A stretch of 64,000 bases of DNA from Misgurnus anguillicaudatus (GCF_027580225.2 NW_027395277.1:372001-436000); one strand, 5' to 3'. Positions 1 through 13,700 are shown, counted from the stretch's first letter. Notes: generated by a model from the letters alone, not told the origin. Translations and numbers: made by a program.

Positions 1-690
1 TCTAATTGCCAAATTGCCGACGTCCTTAGCAAACCATCTGTGAAGCCTAATGTGCAAACGAGCAACTTCGCGACCGTTTGCCACAGATGTGAAAACAACA
101 AAATACGGACCGTGGATATTAAGTCATAACCCGCCGTTTACAAATACGACACGGACGGAGCTCGCCGGCCGGACGCCACATGTAACTTCCGCTTTCTCTT
201 CGAGTTTACCGGTATTTTGATACTGATGTGTGAATGATGTCTTACTGGTAAAAAGACGGAACGTCACTGCATGTGTAAACAGCACATTTTTGTATTTACT
301 GGTAAATTCATTCTGGTAAATTCATGGTAATTTACCAGAATTACTGTGTGAAAGAGGCTAACGACAGAAAATCTGTTCTTGGTACAATAAGGTAGTGTTG
401 TGTTAACTTCATGCACCATCTGAAGTTCCTGCAATGCTTTGTTTGACCTGATGGCACTGATAAAAACGCCCAACTCCCAGTTGTTGCCTAATGTTTAGAG
501 ATGGGTTTTTAACCCAAAGGTTGCTGGTTGGAGTCTCACGGCTGGCAGGTTGCAACAAGACTTTGTAGTCTGATCTCTGATCTGATCATCAGGAGAAAAG
601 TAAGCATGTAAATGCATGAATTTTCTCACTCGGATGCAAAAATACCTTGTTAACGTTAACATGCACAGGAAAATTGTGCTTATGTAAATA
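1..690. other. Non-coding left edge with transposon scraps
   Basis: I see no gene here. Positions about 205-352 are rich in short inverted motifs of the form tactggtaaat / atttaccag, as in terminal regions of fish DNA transposons. Positions about 356-390 (around gaaaatctgttcttggtaca) match 3600-3635 and 56650-56685, which belong to the actinoporin array units, so a unit relic probably begins here. Confidence 0.4.
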
Positions 691-2281
<1,591 letters not shown>

Positions 2282-2510
2282 TAAGAGGTAAATATAAGGC
2301 ATATCACATCATTCTCATCACAGAAACATGCAATATTAAGGTAATGGGGTCATGCGCTGTACATTATGCAGCGTTCATGTCTTTCATAACATTACATAAA
2401 GCAATAAAATAGCATTGTGCCTTTAAAAAAAACTGTTTTCTTTGCTTATAACTGAAAATTTCTTAAAAACCAACTTTCTCCAACTTAACTTTGAACATTT
2501 ATCCTGACCG

Positions 2511-2971
2511 GGGGTTCACACCAGCCGCGTTTGAGGCGTCAAATTCGCGTCTACCGCGTTTAGTTTGCCGCTTGAACATTTTGACTTTACTCGCTTTATT
2601 TGCACCTAAAATTCTAGTCATTAAGACACTCAAGTGGAAATTCGCGTCATGTGAGGGGCTTCTACGACTCCGGTTGCTTCCTGTAATCACGTCACTACTA
2701 GAGCAAGCTCCTGATTGGTTAACGCTGAGAATTTTTTCTGCCAAAATACACATTTTTCAACTCGCGCATTTGCGGCACGAGTGAGTTTTAGCGTGGCGTG
2801 TCTAGAATTCTGCCTCATTCTCGGGTCTAGAGCGTTGCCGCGGAAACAAAAATTTGTACTTTGGCAGAAAAAATGCTCCCCGTTAACCTCCAGACGCGCG
2901 TCAATGTGTCTTTACATTGACTTAACAACATTGAAATCACTTGTGCTTGACGCCTCACTGCTGGTCTGAAC
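2511..2971. mobile_element. Degenerate MITE with imperfect terminal inverted repeats
   Basis: The left end (ggttcacaccagc, then gaggcgtcaa) and the reverse complement of the right end (gttcagaccagc, then gaggcgtcaa) match as imperfect inverted repeats. The interior is non-coding and contains CG-rich words. I could not find a clear target duplication, so the superfamily is open; Harbinger-like is the nearest guess by end sequence. Confidence 0.5.
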
Positions 2972-3039
2972 ACAGCATAAGACAAAGCGTGAACTTAAAG
3001 AGAGATGCTATGCGCTGCGTTGCCAAGTCCTCTGCCTTT

Positions 3040-3130
3040 TGTTTAGATTTGGGCAAGTTTAAACTGTTTCAGCCAGTTGCCAGTTTTCCAATCAAAGTTT
3101 ATACAGACCATAATCCCCTGGTTAGGAATA
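3040..3130 (+). pseudogene. Small Ty3/Gypsy RNase H fragment
   Basis: One frame reads FPIKVYTDHNPLV, matching the RNase H motif of fish Ty3/Gypsy elements where the catalytic Asp sits in YTDH. Only about 30 residues are recognisable, with no flanking RT or integrase, so this is a stray fragment. The identification rests on one short motif. Confidence 0.45.
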
Positions 3131-3244
3131 CGGTTGCCAGTTGCCTATGAATCTGGGCAGATCCAATAGTTTTAAATTTCAACAGAGGACCCTTCTTAAT
3201 GGAAGTAACGCTTTGCAATGGAGCGTGGCCAGACTCTCTGTACA

Positions 3245-3345
3245 AATGAAATGTATGTACTGGATCTTTTTTCGAGATAAATATATAACCTTGTATGAAA
3301 ATACATGACATGACTATGAGATTATTTCAATGCATTTTGCAAAAC
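3245..3345 (+). repeat. Relic of an actinoporin-gene 3' flank
   Basis: The stretch tactggatctttttt, then cgagataaat, then ccttgtatgaaaatacatga matches the 3' flank of copy B at about 31976-32115. No actinoporin exon remains upstream of it in this window, so it marks the tail of an older, largely destroyed array unit. Confidence 0.6.
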
Positions 3346-3710
3346 ATTACAGGTACAGTAAACTCATTTGGGACATTTATTCTGCAATAGCTCGCACAGC
3401 TATAAATTAATAAACTATTAAAAAACAGTCAATACAATAATACATTTTATAACACAAAACTGTGTATTATACTAGGGTGAAAACTAAAAACTATCTAACA
3501 AAATAAACAAACAAAACACAACACAGGTTTTGGAGTGTTCATGGAGAGCACAGACCTGAAGAAGATACAGCATTGACATGACGGTGAGAGTTAATAATGA
3601 AAGAAAATCTGTTCGTGCTACAATAAGTTTGTATTGTTTGTTTGTATAGTTTTAACCCATTTGTTTCATCCTATTTTTATTTCTTCTCTTTTTATCACCT
3701 TTCAACTCTC

Positions 3711-5285
3711 ACTAGAATTGAAACACCTCCCCAAACCAAATACAACGGCCACTTTTGTAGGCCCGCCCACAGCTTCGCGTGACACATGTGTGGGCCAGGG
3801 GCTAAGCAAACCATGCAGTGTCTCAAAAATCAGTAAACATGTCTTTAAAGATTGCCAAATGTAACCAAAATACATTTTTCCTGAGAGACTTTTATTTTGA
3901 CATGGTGATCTGTTATGAGTACCCAATGGAGTGTTCGGTTGTGAAAGAACTGTCTGGGAAGAACACAGACACAGGCTCAGAACATAACATTAGGAATGTG
4001 TGGTTAAAGTTTGTTTTTAAAGAAGTTCCAGCTCGCGTGGGGAGTGTTTGTTTACTTTGTGTACCGCGGATCCATAAGTCGCTGCTGGATTTGCAGAGAG
4101 ACTGTGATTAAAAGCACCACTAATATTGGATCTGACAAAAAAGACACAGCAGTACACAGTAAGTAAAACATTTTACTTTATTTAAGTTAGTACGTTTTAC
4201 TATTGCTTAGTAATAGATCGCTTGATGTGTCCTGTTGTAACATCCGTGTTTAAACACGTATGTTTGACTGTTTTAATTTACTTAAAACATTAAACGATTA
4301 ATAAAGGTGCAACACTTAACAATACGACTGTAATATAACAATAGAAATATACAAAGTTACCCCTCGTTCAGACAGCCAGCGACATTATCGCTGTGTGTCG
4401 CTTGTCTCTTTCAATGAGGCGTTTCTAAATCTGCTTGTGATAAACAAATGAGTACCATCCACTCCAGTAACTGACGAGAGAAGGATGACGTAAACTCCAC
4501 TGCTTCGTTCTTATTGGTAGTCGCTCCCGAAAGTCGCTCGACATTTGCATAAAGTTAAACTTTTCTTAACTTTCTTGCGTCGCTGGACACGCCCATACGG
4601 TCGCCAACGGTCACTGTCGCTCGTGTCGCTGGAAGTCGCCAGGTTTCCATTGAAATGAATGAGATCGCGTCGCTCTGCTACTGCTTGTCGTTGGCTGTCT
4701 GAACGAGGGGTTAGTGATAAGGAAGGACTACCGAGCCGCAATTTAGATTCTGATGAAGTTGAGTTTGAAAGGTTCAACACTCAACAAAGCTTTTTTTATC
4801 ATATAACTGTGGTATGTAACATTACGTGTCACAAGCACAATAGAAATATACAAAATTAGTGATAAGGATTTATCAGCAGCGGTTTAGCTTCTGATGCGCG
4901 CTTACTGTGATGTATACGGTAATTTCGTCACATCGAGTTATATGTGTATCATCTTTAGCACCGAGAATCTTTTGTGGCTCAAACATATATGTGTTCGGCT
5001 GCTATTTTTACACGTTAATGTTTTTAAAACATTTCCCCACATGTAATGACGGGGAATGAAGCTGTCCAATCATAGCAGTGGGCGTTTACGTCCAGGTCTT
5101 TGATGCAGCCCGCCCCTTCAAACAAACCATTTCTCCAGAGAAGAAGAGCCACTAATCCATGTTACAAAATAGCATATTACTTATTGCTTTTGATGTTTTT
5201 GAATGTAAAAACCACGCGAACATCATAAGTAGACCTCAGACAACAGTATAAAACAATAAAATCGACAGATTCATTGCCCCTTTAA
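3711..5285. other. Inserted non-coding block in unit A
   Basis: Unit C runs from its equivalent of 3705 to that of 5285 almost without a gap (about 56995-57020), so this roughly 1.6 kb was added to unit A. It contains the 4360-4710 MITE and sequence resembling non-autonomous DNA transposon ends, such as the run ending in cattgcccctttaaag. No protein-coding homology is visible. The left boundary is not clean. Confidence 0.55.
4360..4710. mobile_element. 351 bp MITE with TTA target duplication (Harbinger-like)
   Basis: Termini cccctcgttcagacagccag and its near-exact reverse complement at the right end define inverted repeats. TTA flanks both sides (4357-4359 and 4711-4713), fitting the 3 bp TWA preference of PIF/Harbinger. 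The host flank (aatagaaatatacaaa, then ttagtgataagg) recurs unbroken at about 4840-4866, which acts as an empty-site reference. Confidence 0.8.
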
Positions 5286-5339
5286 AGTTTCAAAAAGTTT
5301 AAATAATCATCAAAACATCAACAAAATTGTTTTTTTTTA

Positions 5340-6421
5340 AGAGCCAGTAAGATGACAATTTTAAGCATTCTATCACTGTTTATAAGTCCCGGACAACAGG
5401 TTTAAATGCATGCAAGGTAAAAAAAACACTGTAATTTTCTCAAAATATAAATTTAAAATTACCCCATTTCTCAGAGATCCCCAAACGATTTGTGTGAAGC
5501 CGTTCAACGACTCAGTCTGCCTAAACCCCACCTTTCAGTAGCCTACTCTGCTCTGATTGGTCAACTGACAGAGTGTCTTTGCACAGATCAGTCGCACAGA
5601 CCACAGATCAGTGGCACAGACCAACAATAGTGCAACATGTATTGACCTCGTGCTAACATGATTGTCAACATTAATACACATCATTCATCATTAATCCAGG
5701 CAATAACAACGTAACATTTTACACTCATTTAAGCATTAATGTAAACTAACCGGGTCATAGCAAAACCGTAATGAGCATGCGTTAGCCGTTTGCTAATGTG
5801 ACTCTCTGACAGTAAATTAGGATATCATTCATCATTAATCCAAGCAATAAAAATGATGATAGACATTTTAAACTCATTTAAGCAAGTATGTAGCTATAAT
5901 CATACTAACAGGTTGTGGTTAGGAGACGCATGTTGTTCCAAATAAAGTGGGTACTGAACCATCTTTCATTGCCAAACGTCTAAATCCCTCCGTTAAAAAT
6001 TAATTTTAACCACTGATTCTTCACAGCAAGACACGTTTAGTATATCCCTCCTTAAAAAAGTCTCCTTTGGTACTGAAAACAACACAAACTGAAAACACAG
6101 CGTGAGCTGATGTTTACACACACTAACTAGCTGTGGGCGGGTCAGAGTTTTTGTTTCTCCCGCGGGCAAGGCTGTAGGCGGAGATTAGTATCTCGTGTGA
6201 CGTGGATGCGTTCGTGTGACGTGGCAAATATCAGGAAGAAGACTCACTCCCTATAACGACTCGTTTCAGCGATTCAGAGTCGACTCCCTACTTTAGAAGC
6301 CAATAACTTTATTAATCGTGCACTTTTTGGTTCAACTACTTTACACGTTGTTTACATTGATGAACAGCTACATGACACACTGCAATAAAGGTTAGTTTCG
6401 ATTTTGGATCTGTGTGGCTCT
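5340..6421. mobile_element. 1.08 kb non-autonomous DNA transposon in unit A
   Basis: Short inverted ends AGAGCCA and TGGCTCT are flanked by TTA (5337-5339 and 6422-6424). Unit C reads directly through the empty site near 57090-57100 (ttttttaaagttgggtaagagc), which confirms insertion after the units separated. No ORF of note lies inside. The family is not identified. Confidence 0.65.
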
Positions 6422-6850
6422 TTAAGTTGGTTAAGAGCGCCACCTAGTGGATAATAGCGGAAATATAGATTATCGTAAAAATTCAGCAGGGATTTTTTTT
6501 ATTAAAGAGATATCTCGTCAATGGCGGGGAAGGAGTTAAGTATTGACATTAAATCAAAACTAAACAACAGATTTATAAGTGAAAATGTTTAATAAGAGTA
6601 CTGACTTAAAGTTACAACTAAAATGTTACACAATAAATGCATAAAATAGTAAAAAATACATGTACAAATAACTGTTTCCAATGTATATGATATATTGCCT
6701 GATAGGATAGAGAACAGAGAAAGAAAGAAAAGTTTAGAGAAATTAAGGAACTATTGAGAAGCTTAGCTTGATGGCCTGAACCCCAGAGCTCACGTAAAGA
6801 AGAAAAGCATGAGCAGAATACAAGAGCAAAGCTCATAGAGACCAGCACAG

Positions 6851-6912
6851 AGAGAAGAAGAAGAAGAAGAAGAAGAAGAAGAAGAACAAGAAGAAGAAGA
6901 AGAAGAAGAAGA
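6851..6912 (+). repeat. (AGA)n simple repeat
   Basis: An AAG/AGA microsatellite with one interruption (aacaag). It is absent from the equivalent position of unit C, so it expanded, or was lost, after duplication. Confidence 0.95.
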
Positions 6913-6999
6913 GCATATCCAACATTCTCTTTTATCCCTTCCTTGACCGTGTGACCAAAATCAACTTAACATAGCCACTTGACATAGTTGTATCCCCTG

Positions 7000-8390
7000 A
7001 GATGCGTTGCCCAAGTAGGTTATAAAAAAGGATCAAAGGCTTAAACCTAGTCCTGTATAAGTGCTCCTCTAGCATTGAGTTAGCAGTGCAGAAGTCATGG
7101 GTTTGAACTCAGGGAACACAAATACTCATAAATGTATATCTTGTAATGCACTGTAAGTTGCTTTGGATAAAAGTGGCAATTTAAAGGTTAATGTAGTCCC
7201 ATGTTAAAGAAGGTTGAAGAAGTGACAGTGCAGAAATGTAGGTACTTTTCCTCATGTGAGGACTCTGCATGAAACAGATATAGTTTCTATTGACGGGTAG
7301 CTGAGGCAGTATACAAAATAAATAAATTACTAAACAATTGATCAAATTGTTATGTGTTATCTTTTTTTGTAGCTGGAGGAAAAGGTTTCAGCACCAGACA
7401 TTCAGAACTGCCGATTCTTAGTCAAATTGTTTGGTTTTGGTTTAGATTAGATTAGATTAGTTTAGATCTGTTGTTTATTGTTTACAATGAATTAGAAAAT
7501 AAAGGTATGGCATGTTTTAGAACAAGAGGGGAGGTCAGAATCACATTTTTTTGCGGCAAATAAATAAAGAATTAATCACTTTGTCCTTTTTTATAACTCA
7601 ATATGGTAACATATACTGTGCGATACAACTCAGAAAATCCTGAATATGTCCAATATTTAAAAATGTTTAAAAATGTTAAATATGTTTTACTTAAGTCCAG
7701 ATGATATAATAAATAAATTATATAAAAATACAATTCTTGCCTGTTTTAGGGTTAAAACATTCATAGTGTAGAATATATTATTTTATATAATACAGAGATT
7801 ATCAAAAAGTTTCCCAATTTTGCTGACTTCACCCAGAGGATGACGAGCTGCTGCAGATAAACCACAACAGACACACAACGACATCATGCTGTTCATCTGA
7901 GGAAAAGACACTGACAAAACTAACATCTCTATTGTGTCACTTCAAAACATCCAAGAGTTTATAAAATGTGTTTTTATGCATTTTTAATTGACAGCAGATC
8001 ATTGCATACAAGGATAAACATTTCCTTAATATAGTACACTGTCATATTAATAAAAAACAAACACACATAACAACACAACAGGCCAGTTTCTTTGTTAGTG
8101 TATGTCCTTTGCAGTCATTTTTTAAATGATGTATATTGTGATGATTGATAAACCTTACAGTCCCATCAACACTTACAGTGTTTTACAAAAAGACCACAGA
8201 GATCATGTATAGATAAAATACTTAACAAAATAACAGTTCAACACATTTATCAGACATCATAAAACCTCATAAAGTCTCAGAGAAACACAAACCATCAGTC
8301 AGATGTTTAACACTAAACAGCAGCAGGGATGAAAACATCGGTGCTTTTATTATTAATCACATACAGTGGTGCCAGGGATTTTCCTGGGGA
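7000..8390. other. Non-coding upstream region of copy A
   Basis: This stretch is shared with unit C (about 57340-58925). It is AT-rich and has no supported ORF. It holds a short GATTA run near 7442-7464. Confidence 0.6.
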
Positions 8391-8394
8391 TTCT

Positions 8395-8489
8395 GGACGA
8401 GAGGGGAATTCTTCCACAGGGCATAAATATGGACTGAAAACGACAACTTCAGATACAGCTGAGCCTGGGACAGAAGGGTTTTGATGAAG
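8395..8489 (+). promoter_or_regulatory. Putative promoter and non-coding exon 1 of actinoporin copy A
   Basis: A TATA-like run (cataaatatgg, about 8422-8432) lies some 55-60 bases before a splice donor GATGAAG/GTAGGT with the junction after 8489. The same arrangement recurs in copies B (28961-29014) and C (to 59013). There is no ATG-led ORF in the exon, so it is predicted 5' UTR spliced to the coding exon at 11082. The transcription start is inferred. Confidence 0.55.
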
Positions 8490-10085
8490 GTAGGTGAACA
8501 AAGCTTTATACTAAAACCTTTATAATAATCAGCACAGTTTATAGAATATAGAGACACATTTATAGAAATGTTTATAGAAATATGTTTTTATTTAAATTAG
8601 TAAATTAAATTAAATATGTTTAAATATATTTAAATTAATGTTAAATGTGAAAATAAGTGTGATTAGGTAATTCATTGTAGGCTATTGGACAAAAACCCAC
8701 TGCGTGCTGTTTATTTAGGAAGTTTGCTGAGTCATTTGTGCGTTCTCAGATCATCAATATGAAATATATACACTTAAAATATGTACTGTTTTTTGATGGA
8801 ACATGCTGCCAATCTTTTTGTTTACGTTTGATACTTGATTTATAGCTACATTTGTTAAATCTATTTTAGACTGCAGATTTATTTTGCGCATAACTACATT
8901 TCCCAGAAATAACACACTGCGGAAATGCGCATGGACATCTTTTTTATGATGTGATTTTAAATCAACATTTTAAATTTGATTTACTGCATTTCAATTCTCA
9001 TTTTTCATTTGGGTTCTATTTTCTGAAATCATCTGATAAATGGGTCGTGGTTAATGACATTTCAGCACTTCATGAACGGACAGCGACACAAACAGCTTTG
9101 CAGTTTTGGGGAAAAGCGCGCACGAAAGAAACGAGAAAAACCTCACAGTATGAAAAAATCATAAGGTCTTTGGGTCTTTATATCGAGATATTCTTTTACG
9201 TGCAAATGTCGGAGAGAAATAAAATATATCATCATCCTGTGTGGGGTTGATGGTTTGGTGGGGTGTGGGTTGGGTACTAGCTTGGCTAACTATACCCGGT
9301 CGACTAATCTAGGTTAATTTAAGAACGTTTTCTACTAGCGACTTCTCGTAGAAACTAAAATGTTAACTAAAACACAGTGTATTACAACCATATTACAGCT
9401 GTATATTTTTGCCATAGACAATTCTGTGACACTCATCAGAATACTTCCTAATTATAACATTGAAAGTGTTTTCTGAAAAGCCCTTAATCTTTTACATTGG
9501 TATTTAGAAATCATGGTCTATTCGCTGGAATTTCAGTGATTCTCAAAAAGGAGCTTTGGGAATAAATATTTTTGAAAGCAGTTAGTATTTCTAACAATCT
9601 TAACTTCTTTCAAACTCTCCAACAAATATTTAAAATTTTTTGTTTCAGTGTTAAGGAGTGGACAGAAGAGGACACACCTGTGCTTAAAAACTTGAGGTAC
9701 AACTTTTATTACGCTTGTTTGCATGCATGTCAGCTTTAATGCACAAATTAAAATAAAGGCTTTCACTGAGTATAAACCTTTAATTGTAAGTTGTAGTGAC
9801 AGTGAAAAGTCTCATTGCTTCTGTCTGCAGGTGCATGTCTTGATTTACAGCTCCTGATTCACTGTTTGTCTAACAGTTTAAATCTTTTGAGCTGTATGGA
9901 GCCTGTATGTGTCTGCCATGCTGTCAAGGTTTTTATTCGAGATCTTAGAGCACCAAAACTGTAGACAGCACTCATCTGTCTACCTGCTGCCATACTTACA
10001 GATGTAGGCTACAGAGGGTTTGTCTGGTGTACGCAGTAGTTAATCTTTACTCAAATATTTTATTAAATATACATGAAAATATTTC
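8490..10085 (+). other. Intron 1 of copy A
   Basis: This is a non-coding, AT-rich intron shared with unit C. The frame open at 8951-9250 is also disturbed in unit C and has no recognisable domain, so I do not call it a gene. Confidence 0.5.
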
Positions 10086-10254
10086 TTTGCATGTTGTATT
10101 GGTGTGTTTGGAGTAGAAATTGAAGCTCAGCTGTAATTAAGAATTTATAGCGTGGCAAAATTACATACAGCACATGCAAAATGTATATTCTTAAAGGCAT
10201 TTGTCCAGTCTTCGGTAAACAAACGTTGTTTTTCCTAATCTTTCATGATCCTTC

Positions 10255-10346
10255 AGTTCTGAAAAAGTGAAAACATGGGGGGTGTAGCGAGCAAAAACTG
10301 CACGATACTCGTTCTCGTGAACCCAATCTCGTGTCTCGTCTCGTAG
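10255..10346 (+). pseudogene. Ghost duplicate of actinoporin exon 2 (unit A)
   Basis: The sequence around 10087-10290 duplicates 10915-11120, including the acceptor ccttcag/ttct and the leader to the ATG. The ATG at 10275 heads only 23 codons before TAG at 10344-10346. Beyond the shared TGC ACG ATA codons the match with the real exon 2 ends, and unrelated tctcgtgtctcgtctcg-type transposon sequence follows. It is a decayed duplicate exon lying inside intron 1. Confidence 0.7.
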
Positions 10347-10413
10347 ATTAAGTGTCAGACCCCTATGCACGACCATTCAAAAACATGACTGGGGTTCTAA
10401 CGATACAAAGCTG

Positions 10414-10861
10414 GTCGTCCTTCAACGTGATGCCCAGCTGATGCCTGACCAACTATCACCGGCAGGACCCGCTTAATCTCCGCTTAATCTCCTTATCCGT
10501 TTATATGTGTGTATATACATGTATATCTCCCAAGGGTTTTTCCCTCCTAGGACTTTTTTTTATTTCCTCGGCTAAACAACCCGGGGTTTTAGTTTTTTTT
10601 CTCCTAGGGTTTTTTTTTACCCCGGGGAGGTAGCCTCCTTGGGCTTAACTTAGCTTCTTCTTCTAGACGTTACATTAGTAATACGCTCGCTCATAATGTC
10701 GAGTCATAGCCGCAGCAAATTTGACTGCTTATGCTATTGTGTATTATGTTGTGCTATCTGTCGTTTTTCTGTGCTTTTACTGCTTCTATTAATGTAAAGC
10801 TGCTTTGAAACAATTAAGTATTGTGAAAAGCGCTATATAAATAAAATTGAATTGAATTGAA
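10414..10861 (+). mobile_element. L2/CR1-type LINE 3' tail (or LINE-dependent SINE), unit A
   Basis: The 3' end reads aagcgctatataaataaaat followed by GAATT repeats, the classic tail of fish L2-type retroposons. AAAGCT duplications flank it (10408-10413 and 10862-10867). The paralogous stretch at 53980-53985 carries a single AAAGCT, giving an empty site. Unit C has the same insertion, so it predates the A/C duplication. Confidence 0.8.
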
Positions 10862-11099
10862 AAAGCTTAATGCAAATCGGTGAAGTGTCCCTTTCAATAT
10901 ACATTAAAAAGCATGTTGCATTGGTGTGTTTGGAGTATAATATGAAGCTCAGCTTTGAGAAGAATTTATGGAAGCCTGGCAAAAATGACACGCAGCACTT
11001 GCAAAATTCATATTTGCAAAGGCATTTGTCCAGTCTTGAATAAACAATCTTTGTTTTTCCTAATCTTTTAAGATCCTTCAGTTCTAAAAAAGTGACAAC

Positions 11100-11819
11100 A
11101 TGGCGACTGCAGAGAGAATGTCAGCAAATATAAACCGTGACAGGAGCTGCACGATAGAGATCACCAACAAGAGTGACGAATACAGTCTTGCCAACCCACA
11201 GTAAGGAGAAAGTTATTCTGATGCTTTTAAGTACATTTAAAATAAGTGAATGTGTTATCTGAGAAAAATCCTGTTACTTTGTAAAAAAATAACAAAATAA
11301 GACTTAACAAGTTGTAATTTCACAGCCTTACTTTAATGTTTTAATATCGACTAACTCTAAACTTCTCTCAGATTTTACACATACAGTGGGTACTGCTGCC
11401 ATCCTCCTCAGACTGAAATCATATCCAGTGGGGTCTGTGCATTCGCTAAGAAGCTACTCTCTCAATGGGGGACCGCAGGCGTCTTGACCTATGACCTCTA
11501 TGATACGCAGAAGCAGGTGTGCACTGGTCGCTTGGCTATTCTGTTCTCTGTTCCCGACTCCTACATTTTCTTCAATAACATCTTTGGAGTCGGGGTGTTC
11601 GAGATAAGCCGTAAGTGCGATGAAGACCTGTACGACTACATGTATGACGGGAAAGACTTTGGACGTTTTACCCGTGGGAAGGCAAAGGAGTCTGGAATCA
11701 CCTACAAGGCACTGAGAGTTGAATTACGAGCAACTATGTCAAATGAATGCAATGCTATTATTAAAGTAGAGATCCATGACAAGGCTAAAAATGAAAAACC
11801 AAAGTATTTTTTAGCCTAA
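11100..11819 (+). CDS. apnl: Actinoporin-like pore-forming protein, copy A
   Basis: Two coding exons: 11100-11200 (101 nt; acceptor AG at 11080-11081, donor GTAAGG at 11201) and 11372-11819 (acceptor ctctcag, stop 11817-11819). The phase-2 junction joins cleanly and gives 182 residues, close to the usual size of the family. It belongs to the sea-anemone cytolysin (actinoporin) family known in teleosts; members bind membranes and oligomerise into pores. Visible hallmarks are the N-terminal segment with alternating charged and apolar residues, the aromatic/Cys block TYSGYCCHPPQ, a GVLTYDLYD strand, the core FSVPDSY, and an Arg/Lys-rich TRGKAKESG loop. There is no signal peptide, as is common for fish members. 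AATAAA lies at 11871. Splice sites and frame look intact, so this copy is probably functional. Expression and activity are inferred. Confidence 0.85.
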
Positions 11820-11870
11820 CAAAATCATCTCTTTTTAATCCCACCATATGTAAAAAAATTTAAATGTTAT

Positions 11871-11876
11871 AATAAA
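11871..11876 (+). terminator. Polyadenylation signal of copy A
   Basis: AATAAA lies 51 bases after the stop codon. A second one near 11928-11934 could also serve. Unit C has the same signal at 62374-62379. Confidence 0.65.
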
Positions 11877-12106
11877 GCATGCAATTGTGATTTTAACAAC
11901 ATTTATGATGTTATGACTGTAAAATCTAATAAAGAGGTAAATAATTGAAAATTGACTGAATCCTGTAAAGCTACTGGATCTTTTACATGATGGAAAGTGG
12001 TTAAGCAGGACATGAGATTGTTTTAATGCTTTTTGCAAAACATTCATACCAGACTGTTTCAAAAGTACACACTTTCTTTTCCTACAAATTTCATGAGTTT
12101 ACATTA

Positions 12107-12375
12107 ACATGTAATGGATACGAGATAAAGCATATTTGGCGTGCTGTCCAATGGGAGGGCTCCGAGCTCAGAATATTTGCACAAACTCGGAGTACTCGCC
12201 CCTCTTTAACTGGGATAGATGTATCAACTGTGAAGGAGATGGAGGAGGTATTTTACATAAGACTGGCAAGATAAAGGTGATGGATGGCTAAATATAGAGA
12301 CCTTTTCAAGCTGATTGGTTGATTACATGACCATGCTCCTCCAAACTTAGTAAAATGAACTGAATTACATTTTAA
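12107..12375. other. Insertion in the 3' flank of unit A
   Basis: Copy B passes from the equivalent of 12105 to that of 12375 without this stretch (about 33130-33150), so it is an insertion of about 270 bases or a loss in B. No ends or homology are recognisable. Confidence 0.4.
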
Positions 12376-12694
12376 AGTTAAAACCTCAAGTCTGCTCCAA
12401 AATTATTAAACAGGATTTTGGTGGAACTGGTGGAAAATCAGTCACAAATACAATCAGACAATTAACAATAGGGAACAGTGTTGTTTTAACGTGATGCACC
12501 TTAAATAACAAAAATGTGATACAAAAATAAGCGGTGAACATATTTAGACAATTCATGTGAACTTAAAATAACTCACTCACATTTTGTGTCAGAAAAAAAC
12601 TTTCTTCAAGTATGGCTTCATGGAGGAACATCTTGTTTTGAGCATTTAAGCACATGGATTAAAACACACTGACGTTCTTGATGGCATTGGCAAA

Positions 12695-12950
12695 ATCTTG
12701 TACACTGCAAAAAATGATTTTCAAAGAAAAAAATTCATAGTATTTTTGTCTTGTTTTCAGTCAAAATATCTTAAAATTGTTAAATTAAGATGCTTTTTCT
12801 TGATGAGCAAAATGACCCAAGAAAATAAGTCTAGTTTTTAGACCAAAAATATCAAATTTAAGTGATTTTGTGCATAAAACAACTAAAAAAATCTGCCAAT
12901 GGGGTATGCAAAAAAATCTTGAACATTTTTCTCAAACACTAAATTCAAAT
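12695..12950. repeat. Dispersed fish repeat (cactgcaaaaaatga type)
   Basis: The block begins with actgcaaaaaatgattttc and contains gtcttgttttcagt and ttcttgatgagcaaaatgac, phrases of a very common fish interspersed repeat. Only one end is visible here, so the copy is truncated. Confidence 0.55.
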
Positions 12951-12954
12951 TTTA

Positions 12955-13700
12955 TGTATAGTTTCTTTCAGGGTTTTACAACTAGAAGGAGTAAGAGAGG
13001 TTATACAGGTTATGAGTTATACAGCAGATATCAATAAATTCTTTAGATTCTAAGATAAATAATGAAGATGAAGTTTTGTCAACCTGCCAGGAGAGGTGAG
13101 AGGTGGTTTACTGGACAGGGCTTAAACCTAGTCCTGTATAAGTGCTCCTAGCTCAGTGTAGATCAATGTGTAAGCAGTGCAATAGTCATGGGTTTGAACT
13201 GAAGAAACACATTAATAGTGTAGGTAGAATACATTACTTTTATTTAATACAGAGATTACCAAAAAGTTTTCCAAATTGACTTCACCTTAGAGGACGACAA
13301 TCTGCAAATAAACCACAACAGACACACAGTGACATCTGCTGTTCATATGAGGAAAAGACTGTGACAAAACTATAGCCTACATCCTTATTGTGTCACTTCA
13401 AAACATTTACAAGTTTATAAAATCTGTTTTTATGTATGCATTTTTATTGACAGCAGATCATTGCATACTAGAAAAAGCATTTCCTTAATTTAATCTGTAC
13501 ACCTCGTAAACTGTTAGAGAAACACAAACCGTCACTCAGATGTTTGACACTAAACAGCAGCAGGGAAACATCAGTGCTTATATTACTCAAATCACATACA
13601 GTAATGGTGCCAGGGATTTTCATGAGAATACTGGAAGAGAGGGGAATTCTTCCTCACATAGTATAAAATAGGAAAGGAAGATGGAAAGTGAAAACTTCGG
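12955..13700 (+). repeat. 5' relic of another actinoporin unit, promoter side only
   Basis: The order of features matches unit C 57445-58965: agggttttacaactagaagg, cttaaacctagtcctg, and the run ending gtgccagggatttt then gaggggaattcttcc. It stops at about 13700, just before the splice donor would appear, where transposon sequence beginning cagtggcagaggcag takes over. No actinoporin exon follows directly. Confidence 0.65.

Larger units (their letters stand above)
3340..12106 (+). repeat. Actinoporin array unit A (segmental duplication)
   Basis: This block aligns in order and orientation with 56370-62609: shared leader region, promoter, non-coding exon, ghost exon, LINE tail, coding exons and 3' flank. 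Similarity is very high from about 6.9 to 12.1 kb. Unit A is longer because it gained insertions absent from unit C, notably about 3711-5285 and 5340-6421. The match stops at 12106, where unit C is interrupted by another element. Confidence 0.85.

Noticed and set aside
8951..9250. 99-residue frame in intron 1 of copy A
   Set aside because: The unit C counterpart (59576-59782) is altered and shorter, and no domain or splice support exists.
10191..10376. 61-residue minus-strand frame repeated at 60697-60882
   Set aside because: It is repeated only because units A and C are duplicates; it is antisense to the ghost exon and transposon sequence.
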